A stretch of DNA of 64,000 nucleotides from positions 310,001-374,000 of the forward strand of contig NZ_JACHVV010000001.1 in the NCBI RefSeq assembly GCF_014190935.1. Reading direction: 5' to 3'. The position numbers and the translations under genes are program-made. The notes under the pieces are model-generated. The model was given only the letters and a program-made list of their open reading frames with translations, was not told where the DNA came from and ran no database searches. The DNA comes from Chryseomonas sp014190935 (GTDB lineage: Bacteria; Pseudomonadota; Gammaproteobacteria; Pseudomonadales; Pseudomonadaceae). Shown here in pieces: positions 33,543 through 43,347 of the stretch (its first letter is position 1; the number at the start of each line of letters is the position of its first letter).

Positions 33543-34589
33543 TTACTGGGGTTTAACCAGCGTCCGAATCGCCGTGGCCGGCAATCGCGCCGTACTGCCA
33601 TCCGCCAGCCGCAGCTCGAAGGCCTCGCCCAGCGACCAGACCACCTGCACGTCCTTGAGCACGCACTGGTCGTTGGTAGGCAGCACCCTGGCCTGCTCCT
33701 TGGCGCAGTAGGAGGTATCGAGCACGATCGCCCTGGCCTGGTAGTTACCCAGGCCCAGCGTCTTGACCATGGTTTCGGGCAGGGTGGTGAGCACCCCGCT
33801 ATAGCCGGCCAGAAAGAGGGCGAAGAACAGGGAGAACATCATCGCCGCCTTCCATCCAGCGATGAACAGCATGGAAGTCATGGTCGTGACGAAGGCGATG
33901 ACGAACGGCGCGACGGCCAGAGCGCCCCACTTGAACAGCGGCTGCCAATCGCTCACCAGCGGATAGGCCTGCGCCAGCATCCAGAAGATGAACAGGCCAA
34001 CGACCATTGTCGGCAGGTAAGCCTCCCAGACGAACTTCAGGAAACTGAAGCGGCGCAAGTCGAACAGCCCCTGTATGGCCATGCCCGCCAGTAGCGTGAT
34101 GGCGATGGGCGCAAGAAAGGCGACGTTGAGGAACAGCTCAGGATCGACGAGGAGAATGGCCGCATCGCTGAACCCCGCCAGCAGATAGGGCACGAAAAAC
34201 ACCAGTGTCATCAACAGCATGATCTTGCGAAAGCGCCCCTCGCCGCGATAGGGCAGGGCGTAGGTGATGTCTTCCTTGATCGCAGCCGTATTGATGAAGC
34301 GGTAATAGACCCAGGCGCCTGGCAGGAACAGTGCGGCAACGAAGGCGCCTATGGTCAGAAAGCCCAGGCAGGCAGCCGCCAGCAGCAGCGACGAGAACTG
34401 GAAGAGATCGAAGCTCGGATAGAAGTGATTGCGGGCGAAATAGGCTAGGAACATCCCGAAGCCCAGGGTCGGCGGTAGCCCCTTGGCCAGCAGCGAAGCA
34501 TGACGCTGTAGGACGGTGCCGGCGAATTCAAGGATGAAATCGAAGACGGCATCCGTGTCGGTGGCTGGTTGGTCGGTCCAGCGGAGCAT
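33543..34589 (-). CDS. Membrane protein of unknown function
   Basis: I do not recognise this 348-residue protein. It has about eight hydrophobic segments (for example LFQFSSLLLAAACLGFLTIG, AVAPFVIAFVTTMTSMLFIA, AMMFSLFFALFLAGYSG) and an ~75-residue soluble C-terminus with two cysteines (TSYCAKEQ, DQCVLKDV) and short beta-like stretches. AAGGAAGG gives a good ribosome site for ATG 34589. It lies directly at the edge of the AT-rich island; its own composition is closer to the host's than the island's but with several AT-rich stretches. Whether it belongs functionally to the ATPase/HEPN pair is open. An odd 108-bp AT-rich gap (34590-34697) separates it from that pair. Confidence 0.7.
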   Translation of the reverse strand: MLRWTDQPATDTDAVFDFILEFAGTVLQRHASLLAKGLPPTLGFGMFLAYFARNHFYPSFDLFQFSSLLLAAACLGFLTIGAFVAALFLPGAWVYYRFINTAAIKEDITYALPYRGEGRFRKIMLLMTLVFFVPYLLAGFSDAAILLVDPELFLNVAFLAPIAITLLAGMAIQGLFDLRRFSFLKFVWEAYLPTMVVGLFIFWMLAQAYPLVSDWQPLFKWGALAVAPFVIAFVTTMTSMLFIAGWKAAMMFSLFFALFLAGYSGVLTTLPETMVKTLGLGNYQARAIVLDTSYCAKEQARVLPTNDQCVLKDVQVVWSLGEAFELRLADGSTARLPATAIRTLVKPQ

Positions 34590-34620
34590 TATCCCTTCCT
34601 TGAGAAATATATTTTATAAA

Positions 34621-34660
34621 CCAATTAGTTTTGAATTATTTATAGAAATTCGATAATTGG
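34621..34660. other. AT-rich inverted repeat at the left edge of the island
   Basis: CCAATTA (34621-34627) and TAATTGG (34654-34660) with a 26-base AT-rich middle, between the HEPN gene stop and the membrane protein start. It could be a promoter-region palindrome of the membrane gene or an island boundary structure. No direct repeat flanks or integrase were seen. Confidence 0.3.
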
Positions 34661-34697
34661 ATTAATGGTAAAAGCGTGGTTAATTTTAAGAGCTAAT

Positions 34698-35531
34698 TTA
34701 AACTCCGTACTCAGATTTTACAAAATTTAAAACTTTTCTCCACGTATGTTGATGGGCTTTGTGAGTTTCAGAAAAAAATCCATCATACAAAGACTTAAAA
34801 CGAGACGATGCATTGCTTGGGTCCCATCCTGGGTCACTTCTCCAAGAAGTGGCCCACCGTTTACACATTTCTTGAAATAGTTCTTGATTGTAGTTCTCCA
34901 CTACCGAAGAGCAAATGGCTATGCTTTCATGAACTTCTGCGACACCTGGTTCTATTTTTATGACGCTTGTGGGGTTCTTAAGATTTCCAAGACCTAGCTT
35001 TATCGCGTTTTTTCCAGGCAGCAAGCTATTGGAGTGAACAATCCCATGCCTAAGTTCGCATATTTTTTCGTATTCAATAAGTGCCGCAGCTGTATTGGAT
35101 TTTTTGTCAATCTCGTGGCCAAGGTAGTCTTTGCTGCATTTTTTTATTGTTTCTTGGCTAGCGAAAGAAAGATGCTCAAAACAGCCGCGAGAAAAAAAAG
35201 AAACAGAATTCCAAATTGCAGATCCTAGGTGAATGCTCTTTTCTGATGAATTTGCTTTTGAAAGGCTGCAATTTGAAAGGCAGAAAGAGCTTATTTCCCG
35301 AAAATAATCTTCCGTGGCTGATACCGTTGAGGCGACTAGAAAAGAAGACAACCAAGGGTGAGTATTTAAAATGTTAGGTGTGGCCGCTTGGATTATATTA
35401 GTTCTTGCGCCATAGAAGTTATCGATGGCGGAAGCTTGCGTTGGTGTGCTTTCTTTTATGTAGCTCTTAATATCGCTTATGCGAGAAGAGCCTGAAGTGG
35501 AATTACAACAATTTTTCCAATTAACATTCAT
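34698..35531 (-). CDS. HEPN-motif protein (putative ribonuclease/toxin)
   Basis: 277 residues, mostly helical, AT-rich in codon use. The defining feature is CELRHGIVHSN: R161-x4-H166 in RHGIVH fits the catalytic R-x4-6-H of HEPN RNases. An earlier helix region (WLSSFLVASTVSATEDYFRE, about 60-79) resembles the first helices of RiboL-PSP/MAE-type HEPN domains. A C-terminal ~60 residues (TSWRSDPGWDPSNASSRF onward) is uncharacterised. Its ATG overlaps the ATPase stop by ATGA, so the two are translated together. HEPN proteins paired with ATPases often cut RNA in phage defence or toxin systems; that is inference here. No other domain recognised. Confidence 0.65.
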   Translation of the reverse strand: MNVNWKNCCNSTSGSSRISDIKSYIKESTPTQASAIDNFYGARTNIIQAATPNILNTHPWLSSFLVASTVSATEDYFREISSFCLSNCSLSKANSSEKSIHLGSAIWNSVSFFSRGCFEHLSFASQETIKKCSKDYLGHEIDKKSNTAAALIEYEKICELRHGIVHSNSLLPGKNAIKLGLGNLKNPTSVIKIEPGVAEVHESIAICSSVVENYNQELFQEMCKRWATSWRSDPGWDPSNASSRFKSLYDGFFSETHKAHQHTWRKVLNFVKSEYGV

Positions 35532-37207
35532 GCTATGAACTCTTCAGCGTACTGAACGATTCGCTTTGCCCAGATCGGTCCGACGTGAGGAACTTTTCTC
35601 AATTCTCGCATGTCGTGATCAATCAAAATATCTTTGATTTTTCTTATGGAGCTGTTTCTTTTTATGGCATCAATTCTTTTTTGAGTCAGCGGTAGTTTTT
35701 CAATATCTTGATTAACAATATTTTCAAAAACTGAAAACGATGTTAACTCGGCGCCGCAGTTGACACAGTATCTTGCTGATTCGTTTATGCGTGGAGTTTT
35801 GCAGTGCTGGCATGGAGGAAGCGCTAGTGAAAAAAGGTCAGATACTTCGAATTCTTCAAATATAGAAGAGGTTGTCATGCGGGGATAGTGATGACTTGGC
35901 CTGTTTTCAAAAGCTTGCACATAATCACTAATAGTAGGAGTTCTCCTGCTATAGAAGGCATTGCGGTCTATTATTGCAGCATTGTGTACGGAATAAAGTT
36001 CATATACGTTTCTGCTTCCTCGGCTAGAATTCCCTACTGGATAGATAAGGCCGGCATATTGGAAAAAGCCAATTACTTTTAGTACCTCTTGTTCGATCGG
36101 TCTCTTGATAGCTATGACTGTTGTCTGCTTGTTATACTCTCCGCCTCTATTAAATTCTTTTATAATCGAAAGAGTTTTATCGAAAAATTTTTCGCCTCTT
36201 TCAATAAAATTTTCATAAATAGGTATCTTGTCTTTTAAAGATAGATAGATTTTGTAGGTGGTTTCTAAGCAATTTTTTACAGACTTTAATGCAGTGGCGC
36301 GGTCAAGTGTTATAGTGTCGGAGCCGTCTCCCTCCTCATCTAATGTCCAAGCACTATTTACCATGTTAAGTAGCGCACGAGGCAATCCGTTCGCTGCATA
36401 ACAAAGAAGCTTCAGATTATTTTCATTTGATTTTATTGCTTTGTAAGTATGCTCAGGGAGTCTTCTCTCTAGGACGCTTTCCATGAATTCATAATAGTTC
36501 TTGCTTTCTGGGTTTATCCATACATCTATTTCTTCTGCATCGTGCCCGATATGAAAAGAAGAAGAAAATGAAGTAACTCCAGGGTATATGGCTGCTTTGG
36601 GGGAGATGGTGCGGCTCTTTATTTTTCTAAAAAAATCAAAAAAATCCTTTTGTTGTTCAGCAGAAAAAGCATGCGCTGCATCGTCAAGCAGTAGTACACA
36701 GCGATTTTTTCTAGATAGCTGAAGAATTTCTATAATGTGCTCTTCTAAAGACTCATTGTCCTGTATAAGATTCTCATTTATTTTCTCGATAGTGCCTGAT
36801 TCAAGAAATTTTATTAATTGTTTAATATGTTTTTTTTGTTTTTCTATGTCTAGCTCAAGACCAAGATCTATACAGCTATTATAAAGGCCCTCTAAGATTT
36901 TATAAATCAGCCACTGATTAAACCAAAGAGCGGCGTTAGCAGCTTTTTTATAAAGTGGCTCAAGTTTTAAGGAGGTCTTAAAGTTCACATACACCGGAAG
37001 CGTAGAAGTCTCAAGTGACTCTTCGTATGCTTTTAATAGTAATGTAGTTTTTCCACAACCCCTGGGTCCGGTGATCAGTTTTGCGCCTGGAGAGATAAGT
37101 TTTTTGATTATTGCCTTTTCTTGAGGGTGCTCTATTGACCAGTCAATAAAGTTCTCTTTCTCAAGATACTCCGCTTGCTCAACAAATATTTCCAACTGAA
37201 TTGTCAT
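35528..37207 (-). CDS. AAA/ORC-like ATPase with zinc ribbon and helix-hairpin-helix
   Basis: 559 residues. Walker A GPRGCGKTT (47-55), Walker B VLLLDDAAH (171-179) and a GLPR sensor-2-like motif (274-277) place it with ORC/Cdc6/STAND-type P-loop ATPases. A winged-helix-like region follows (~340-415). Near the C-terminus two cysteine pairs (CQHC 466-469 and CVNC 481-484) form a zinc ribbon, and the last ~30 residues (RKVPHVGPIWAKRI) look like a helix-hairpin-helix nucleic-acid binder. AAGGA lies six bases before ATG 37207. It starts only 66 bp after the nrdB stop and is the upstream partner of the HEPN gene. Base composition is far below the host average. Confidence 0.7.
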   Translation of the reverse strand: MTIQLEIFVEQAEYLEKENFIDWSIEHPQEKAIIKKLISPGAKLITGPRGCGKTTLLLKAYEESLETSTLPVYVNFKTSLKLEPLYKKAANAALWFNQWLIYKILEGLYNSCIDLGLELDIEKQKKHIKQLIKFLESGTIEKINENLIQDNESLEEHIIEILQLSRKNRCVLLLDDAAHAFSAEQQKDFFDFFRKIKSRTISPKAAIYPGVTSFSSSFHIGHDAEEIDVWINPESKNYYEFMESVLERRLPEHTYKAIKSNENNLKLLCYAANGLPRALLNMVNSAWTLDEEGDGSDTITLDRATALKSVKNCLETTYKIYLSLKDKIPIYENFIERGEKFFDKTLSIIKEFNRGGEYNKQTTVIAIKRPIEQEVLKVIGFFQYAGLIYPVGNSSRGSRNVYELYSVHNAAIIDRNAFYSRRTPTISDYVQAFENRPSHHYPRMTTSSIFEEFEVSDLFSLALPPCQHCKTPRINESARYCVNCGAELTSFSVFENIVNQDIEKLPLTQKRIDAIKRNSSIRKIKDILIDHDMRELRKVPHVGPIWAKRIVQYAEEFIA

Positions 37208-37220
37208 AACCTATCCTTGA

Positions 37221-37250
37221 AAAAAAACCCACGCAAAGTGGGTTTTTATT
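37221..37250 (-). terminator. Intrinsic terminator of nrdB
   Basis: Leftward reading: AACCCAC, loop TTTGC, GTGGGTT, then a long T-run (complement of 37221-37227). It is 23 bp past the nrdB stop. The A-run on the other side makes it look bidirectional. Confidence 0.85.
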
Positions 37251-37276
37251 TAAATTCAAAATCTTGAAAATATCAA
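37248..37276 (-). promoter_or_regulatory. Candidate promoter of the ATPase-HEPN genes
   Basis: Leftward TTGATA (complement of 37271-37276), 17-base spacer, TTAAAT (complement of 37248-37253). The -35 element overlaps the nrdB stop codon and initiation would fall near 37241, inside the stem of the nrdB terminator, so island transcripts would not carry the intact hairpin. Confidence 0.45.
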
Positions 37277-38523
37277 TCCCAGCTCAACGCCCCACCCGTC
37301 TGATACTCGATCACGCGGGTCTCGAAGAAGTTCTTCTCCTTCTTGAGGTCCATGATCTCGCTCATCCAGGGGAAGGGGTTGGTGGCGCCCGGGTATTCTT
37401 CCTTGAGGCCGATCTGGGTCAGGCGGCGGTTGGCGATGAACTTGAGGTAATCCTCCATCATCGCCGCGTTCATGCCCAGCACGCCGCGGGGCATGGTGTC
37501 GCGGGCGTATTCGATCTCCAGCTGGGTGCCCTGGAGGATCATCTGGGTGGCTTCGTCCTTCATCTGTGCATCCCAGAGGCTCGGGTTCTCGATCTTGATC
37601 TGGTTGATCATGTCGATACCGAAGTTCAGGTGCATGGACTCGTCACGCAGGATGTACTGGAACTGCTCGGCGGTGCCGGTCATCTTGTTGCGGCGACCCA
37701 TGGAGAGGATCTGGGTGAAGCCGCAATAGAAGAAGATGCCTTCCAGCACGCAGTAGTAGGCGATCAGGTTCTTGAGGAACTGGCGATCGGTCTCCGGGGT
37801 GCCGGTCTTGAACTCGGGGTCGGAGATGGAGCGGGTGTACTTCAGGCCCCAGCTCGCCTTTTTCGCGACGCTCGGGATCTCGTGGTACATGTTGAAGATC
37901 TCGCCTTCATCCATGCCCAGCGACTCGATGCAGTACTGGTAGGCGTGGGTGTGGATCGCCTCTTCGAAGGCCTGGCGCAGGATGTACTGGCGGCATTCGG
38001 GGTTGGTGATCAGGCGGTAGACGGCCAGCACCAGGTTGTTGGCGACCAGGGAGTCGGCGGTGGAGAAGAAGCCGAGGTTGCGCTTGACGATGCGGCGCTC
38101 GTCCTCGGTGAGGCCGTCCGCGCTCTTCCAGGTCGCGATGTCGGCGTTCATGTTCACTTCCTGGGGCATCCAGTGGTTGGCGCAACCATCCAGATACTTC
38201 TGCCAGGCCCAGTCGTACTTGAAGGGCACGAGCTGGTTGAGGTCGGCGCGGGCGTTGATCATCTGCTTGTCGCCGACGTGTACGCGCGCGGAGGAGCCTT
38301 CCAGGTCGTCCAGGCCTTCCTGGATGTCCAGCTCGTTCAGCGCCGCCTTGGCGCGAGCCACGGCGTCGGAGTCGTCGGCGGATGGGGCACGGGCGTCATG
38401 GACCAGGGCGTCGCCCTCGGAATCCAGGCGCTCGGTCTGGGCGGGCGCTTGCTGGCCGGCGGCCTGCGCAGGCTTGGCGGTGGCGGTGTCGTCGTCTTTG
38501 TCGAATTCTTCCCAGTTCAGCAT
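37273..38523 (-). CDS. nrdB: Ribonucleoside-diphosphate reductase class Ia, beta subunit
   Basis: 416 residues. Helical R2 core with diiron ligands in FEEAIHTHAYQYC (EEAIHTHAY pattern), YILRDESMHLNF (E and H) and the radical-tyrosine region in the CVLEGIFFYCGF segment. A ~60-residue acidic, Ala-rich N-terminal extension (KDDDTATAKPAQAAGQQA) precedes the core. R2 holds the tyrosyl radical used by NrdA. The ATG at 38523 with AGGAG was chosen over a longer frame to 38574. It is separated from nrdA by a 180-bp repeat-filled gap but on the same strand. Confidence 0.95.
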   Translation of the reverse strand: MLNWEEFDKDDDTATAKPAQAAGQQAPAQTERLDSEGDALVHDARAPSADDSDAVARAKAALNELDIQEGLDDLEGSSARVHVGDKQMINARADLNQLVPFKYDWAWQKYLDGCANHWMPQEVNMNADIATWKSADGLTEDERRIVKRNLGFFSTADSLVANNLVLAVYRLITNPECRQYILRQAFEEAIHTHAYQYCIESLGMDEGEIFNMYHEIPSVAKKASWGLKYTRSISDPEFKTGTPETDRQFLKNLIAYYCVLEGIFFYCGFTQILSMGRRNKMTGTAEQFQYILRDESMHLNFGIDMINQIKIENPSLWDAQMKDEATQMILQGTQLEIEYARDTMPRGVLGMNAAMMEDYLKFIANRRLTQIGLKEEYPGATNPFPWMSEIMDLKKEKNFFETRVIEYQTGGALSWD

Positions 38524-38566
38524 GGGGTGTCTCCTGGGTGGCTGTGTGGTGGGGGCGGGGCGGCGG

Positions 38567-38695
38567 GCCCTCACCCTAGCCCTCTCCCAGGGGGAGAGGG
38601 GATAAGAACGGTGCGCGGGTGGGGGATTCGGCCCTCACCCTGACCCTCTCCCGGTGGGAGAGGGGATAAAGAGCAGCCCTCTACTGGGAGAGGGC
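38567..38695. repeat. Tandem CCCTCTCCC..GGGAGAGGG repeats between nrdA and nrdB
   Basis: Two near-identical copies (38567-38601 and 38630-38665), each with CCTCACCCT, a hairpin CCCTCTCCC/GGGAGAGGG and a following GATAA, plus a shorter third hairpin (38676-38695, CCCTCT/AGAGGG). This dispersed palindrome is common in pseudomonads and xanthomonads. Being inside the nrd operon it could shape nrdA/nrdB mRNA levels. Confidence 0.85.
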
Positions 38696-38703
38696 TTGGG
38701 CTA

Positions 38704-41619
<2,916 letters not shown>

Positions 41620-41889
41620 GCGGAACTCCCTTGATCGGAAAGAGGGGATCGTCGGCGAGCCGGCGATCCGGAAGAGTGTTGGTCTGGGCCTGCGCGACGA
41701 CTGCCGATCGCGTCATTACCCCTGAAGATTCCAACGAAAAGCGGTACTGCCGCCGATTCCCCAAGGGAACCGGCGTTCGGGGTCAGGGACCCTGGAAATT
41801 CATGATTCGGGCAACAGGATAAGCCCTCCTCGCTAGGGAAGACAGTCTTGACAGAGGGGTGTTTCGCCGTCCCGGGTCATACCGACGAA

Positions 41890-41937
41890 CTGCTATATAT
41901 GGTGGTGCGGGGGTGCGAGGGCCACTAGATGTCGCGT
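41890..41937 (-). promoter_or_regulatory. Pair of NrdR-like boxes upstream of nrdA
   Basis: Two 16-base segments, 41890-41905 and 41922-41937, each matching about 11 of 16 positions of the palindromic NrdR consensus (ACACWATATATWGTGT), separated by 16 bp. The 32-bp repeat distance equals three helical turns, the architecture NrdR needs for cooperative binding. They were found by eye. Confidence 0.6.
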
Positions 41938-41953
41938 TTGTCACGTTTCCGGC

Positions 41954-41973
41954 TGTGGATAAGACGTGGATAA
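41954..41973. promoter_or_regulatory. Pair of DnaA boxes upstream of nrdA
   Basis: TGTGGATAA (41954-41962, exact complement of TTATCCACA) and CGTGGATAA (41965-41973, one mismatch) in the same orientation, 11 bp apart, 17 bp beyond the NrdR-like pair. DnaA boxes near nrd promoters are known from E. coli and P. aeruginosa. The rest of the 611-bp gap 41620-42230 shows no gene or other clear signal apart from a small hairpin GCGTCAC..GTGACGC at 42221-42240. Confidence 0.65.
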
Positions 41974-42230
41974 GCTGTTCGGGACTGGGGGGTATCCTGG
42001 GGGTGGTGCCCGGCCAGTGCGCGTGAAGGCTGGGCTCAGAGCGGAGTGGTCAAATAACGTACAACGTGACGGGGTCGATGAGACGAAAGCGTCAAGGGAT
42101 ATACCGGTTCGCTATGAGCATCTTCTCCACCATAAGAAAACGTTCGATGCCCGCTGCGACGTTCTGCCCCGGCAAGCGGCTGCGCACCTGATCGACAGGA
42201 GAAGGCTTCCTCTCTATATAGCGTCACCCC

Positions 42231-42971
42231 TCAGTGACGCGGCGCGACCAGCGTCAACAACCGATCTTCGTCGTCCAGGCGGAAGTGACCGCGTAGCGAG
42301 GTCCCGGCGGACCAGCGCGGTGACAGCTCGATCAGCAGACGGAGATCGAAGGTGCCGCTGGGATCCATGGCCAGGATCTCGGCGTCCTGGAAGAAGAACA
42401 TCTGCCCGACCTGGGGATGCAGCGCCTTGAACAGACTCTCCTTGGCGGAAAACGCCAGGGTGATGGCAAAGGCCTGCTGCCTTTCGTCCAGCGGCTGCAG
42501 GCGTTCCCGTTCGGCCGGAGTGAGGATCTGCTCGGCCAGACGCAGGGCCTTGTCCGGTTCGAGCAGGGTTTCCACGTCCAGGCCGAGGCCCAGGTAGTCG
42601 CCTGCCTTGCCCACCACGGCGGCTGCCCAGCCATGGCTATGGGTGATGGCACCGACCCAGCCGGGAGGCCAGGCGGGGCCGCGGTCCGTAGGGCGATGGC
42701 CCGGTACGGCAGCGGTGCCGCTCAACTGGCGCAGGGCCTCGCGGGCGCAGAGGCGACCGGCCAGGTATTCGGCCTGGCGCTTGGCCACGGCGCGACGGAT
42801 GTTGTCCGGCGGCAGGGCGCCAAGGCGCAGGGCGTCGCGCTCGAAGCTCACCTGGGCGGGATCGAAGCGGCAGTGCAGCAGGGCCAGGGCGCCGAGGTCC
42901 CCAGCCAGGGGCGGCAGCGGCTCGGGTGGCGTGCAGCAGCCGGGCAGGTCGGTGACGGGGAGGGCGGGCAT
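42231..42971 (-). CDS. pcpS: 4'-Phosphopantetheinyl transferase (PcpS type)
   Basis: 246 residues. Family residues are visible: NIRRAVAKRQAEYLAGRLCAR, the Mg-binding GLGLDVETL and the FSAKESLFKAL helix, as in P. aeruginosa PcpS, which I recall near nrdA there too. The enzyme transfers phosphopantetheine from CoA to Ser of acyl and peptidyl carrier proteins, serving fatty acid synthesis and, where present, siderophores. The N-terminal ~30 residues are variable (MPALPVTDLPGCCTPPEPLP). It is separated from nrdA by a 611-bp gap. The gap downstream to the dctA region (42972 onward) starts 125 bp before the dctA sigma-54 element. Confidence 0.9.
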   Translation of the reverse strand: MPALPVTDLPGCCTPPEPLPPLAGDLGALALLHCRFDPAQVSFERDALRLGALPPDNIRRAVAKRQAEYLAGRLCAREALRQLSGTAAVPGHRPTDRGPAWPPGWVGAITHSHGWAAAVVGKAGDYLGLGLDVETLLEPDKALRLAEQILTPAERERLQPLDERQQAFAITLAFSAKESLFKALHPQVGQMFFFQDAEILAMDPSGTFDLRLLIELSPRWSAGTSLRGHFRLDDEDRLLTLVAPRH

Positions 42972-43061
42972 TTCAGCCGACCACTCGGGCAGGACAGCAA
43001 CGGATCACGACGGACTCCGATGAAAAGGCGCGCAAAGAATAGCCGACTACCGACTCCGGCT

Positions 43062-43126
43062 GGCGGAAAACCGCCTCGGGCCTGGGGGGATTTCCGCCGG
43101 TTTCCGTCGGATGGCGGGGTTCCGCC
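43062..43126. promoter_or_regulatory. Two GGCGG-N4-CCGCC palindromes, candidate enhancer sites for dctA
   Basis: GGCGG-AAAA-CCGCC (43062-43075) and GGCGG-GGTT-CCGCC (43113-43126), 51 bp apart centre to centre, with a half site TTTCCGCC at 43091-43098. They are 44 to 108 bp upstream of the sigma-54 element. The core resembles rhizobial DctD sites as I remember them; not verified. Confidence 0.45.
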
Positions 43127-43169
43127 CACCGCTGGCAACTAGACTTTCGACTGAAAGATGCATGAAAGC

Positions 43170-43184
43170 TGGCCCTTTGATTGC
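43170..43184 (+). promoter_or_regulatory. Sigma-54 promoter of dctA
   Basis: TGGCCCTTTGATTGC at 43170-43184 fits TGGCAC-N5-TTGC with the GG and GC doublets exactly ten bases apart; one mismatch at the fifth position. A CTTTC-GACT-GAAAG palindrome sits just upstream (43144-43157). A start near 43196 gives a ~150-nt leader. Confidence 0.7.
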
Positions 43185-43260
43185 GCACCCAGAAGTGGAA
43201 CGGCGATTGCTTATATCCAGCCAGATACTGGTGTTACCGTCGCGCGGCCACCAGATCCAC

Positions 43261-43268
43261 AACAAAAA
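43261..43268 (+). promoter_or_regulatory. Possible Hfq/Crc CA motif in the dctA leader
   Basis: AACAAAAA fits AAnAAnAA, about 80 nt before the ATG and downstream of the sigma-54 start. Catabolite repression of dicarboxylate uptake through Crc/Hfq is known in pseudomonads; functional relevance here is speculative since such sites usually sit nearer the start codon. Confidence 0.25.
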
Positions 43269-43347
43269 GCTCTCAGGATGAGAGAGCCACTTTCAGTCAG
43301 TGCCCACTCAGACAGGACGTCAGGCAGTGGCCACAAGGGATCGAGCC

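Noticed and set aside
35034..35228. Small plus-strand frame inside the HEPN gene, and a similar one at 35888-36082
   Set aside because: No ribosome site, antisense to coupled genes, and AT-rich DNA easily yields short frames only by chance.
41848..41853. TTGACA in the nrdA upstream gap as a plus-strand promoter
   Set aside because: No -10 element at 16-18 bp and no rightward gene within the gap.
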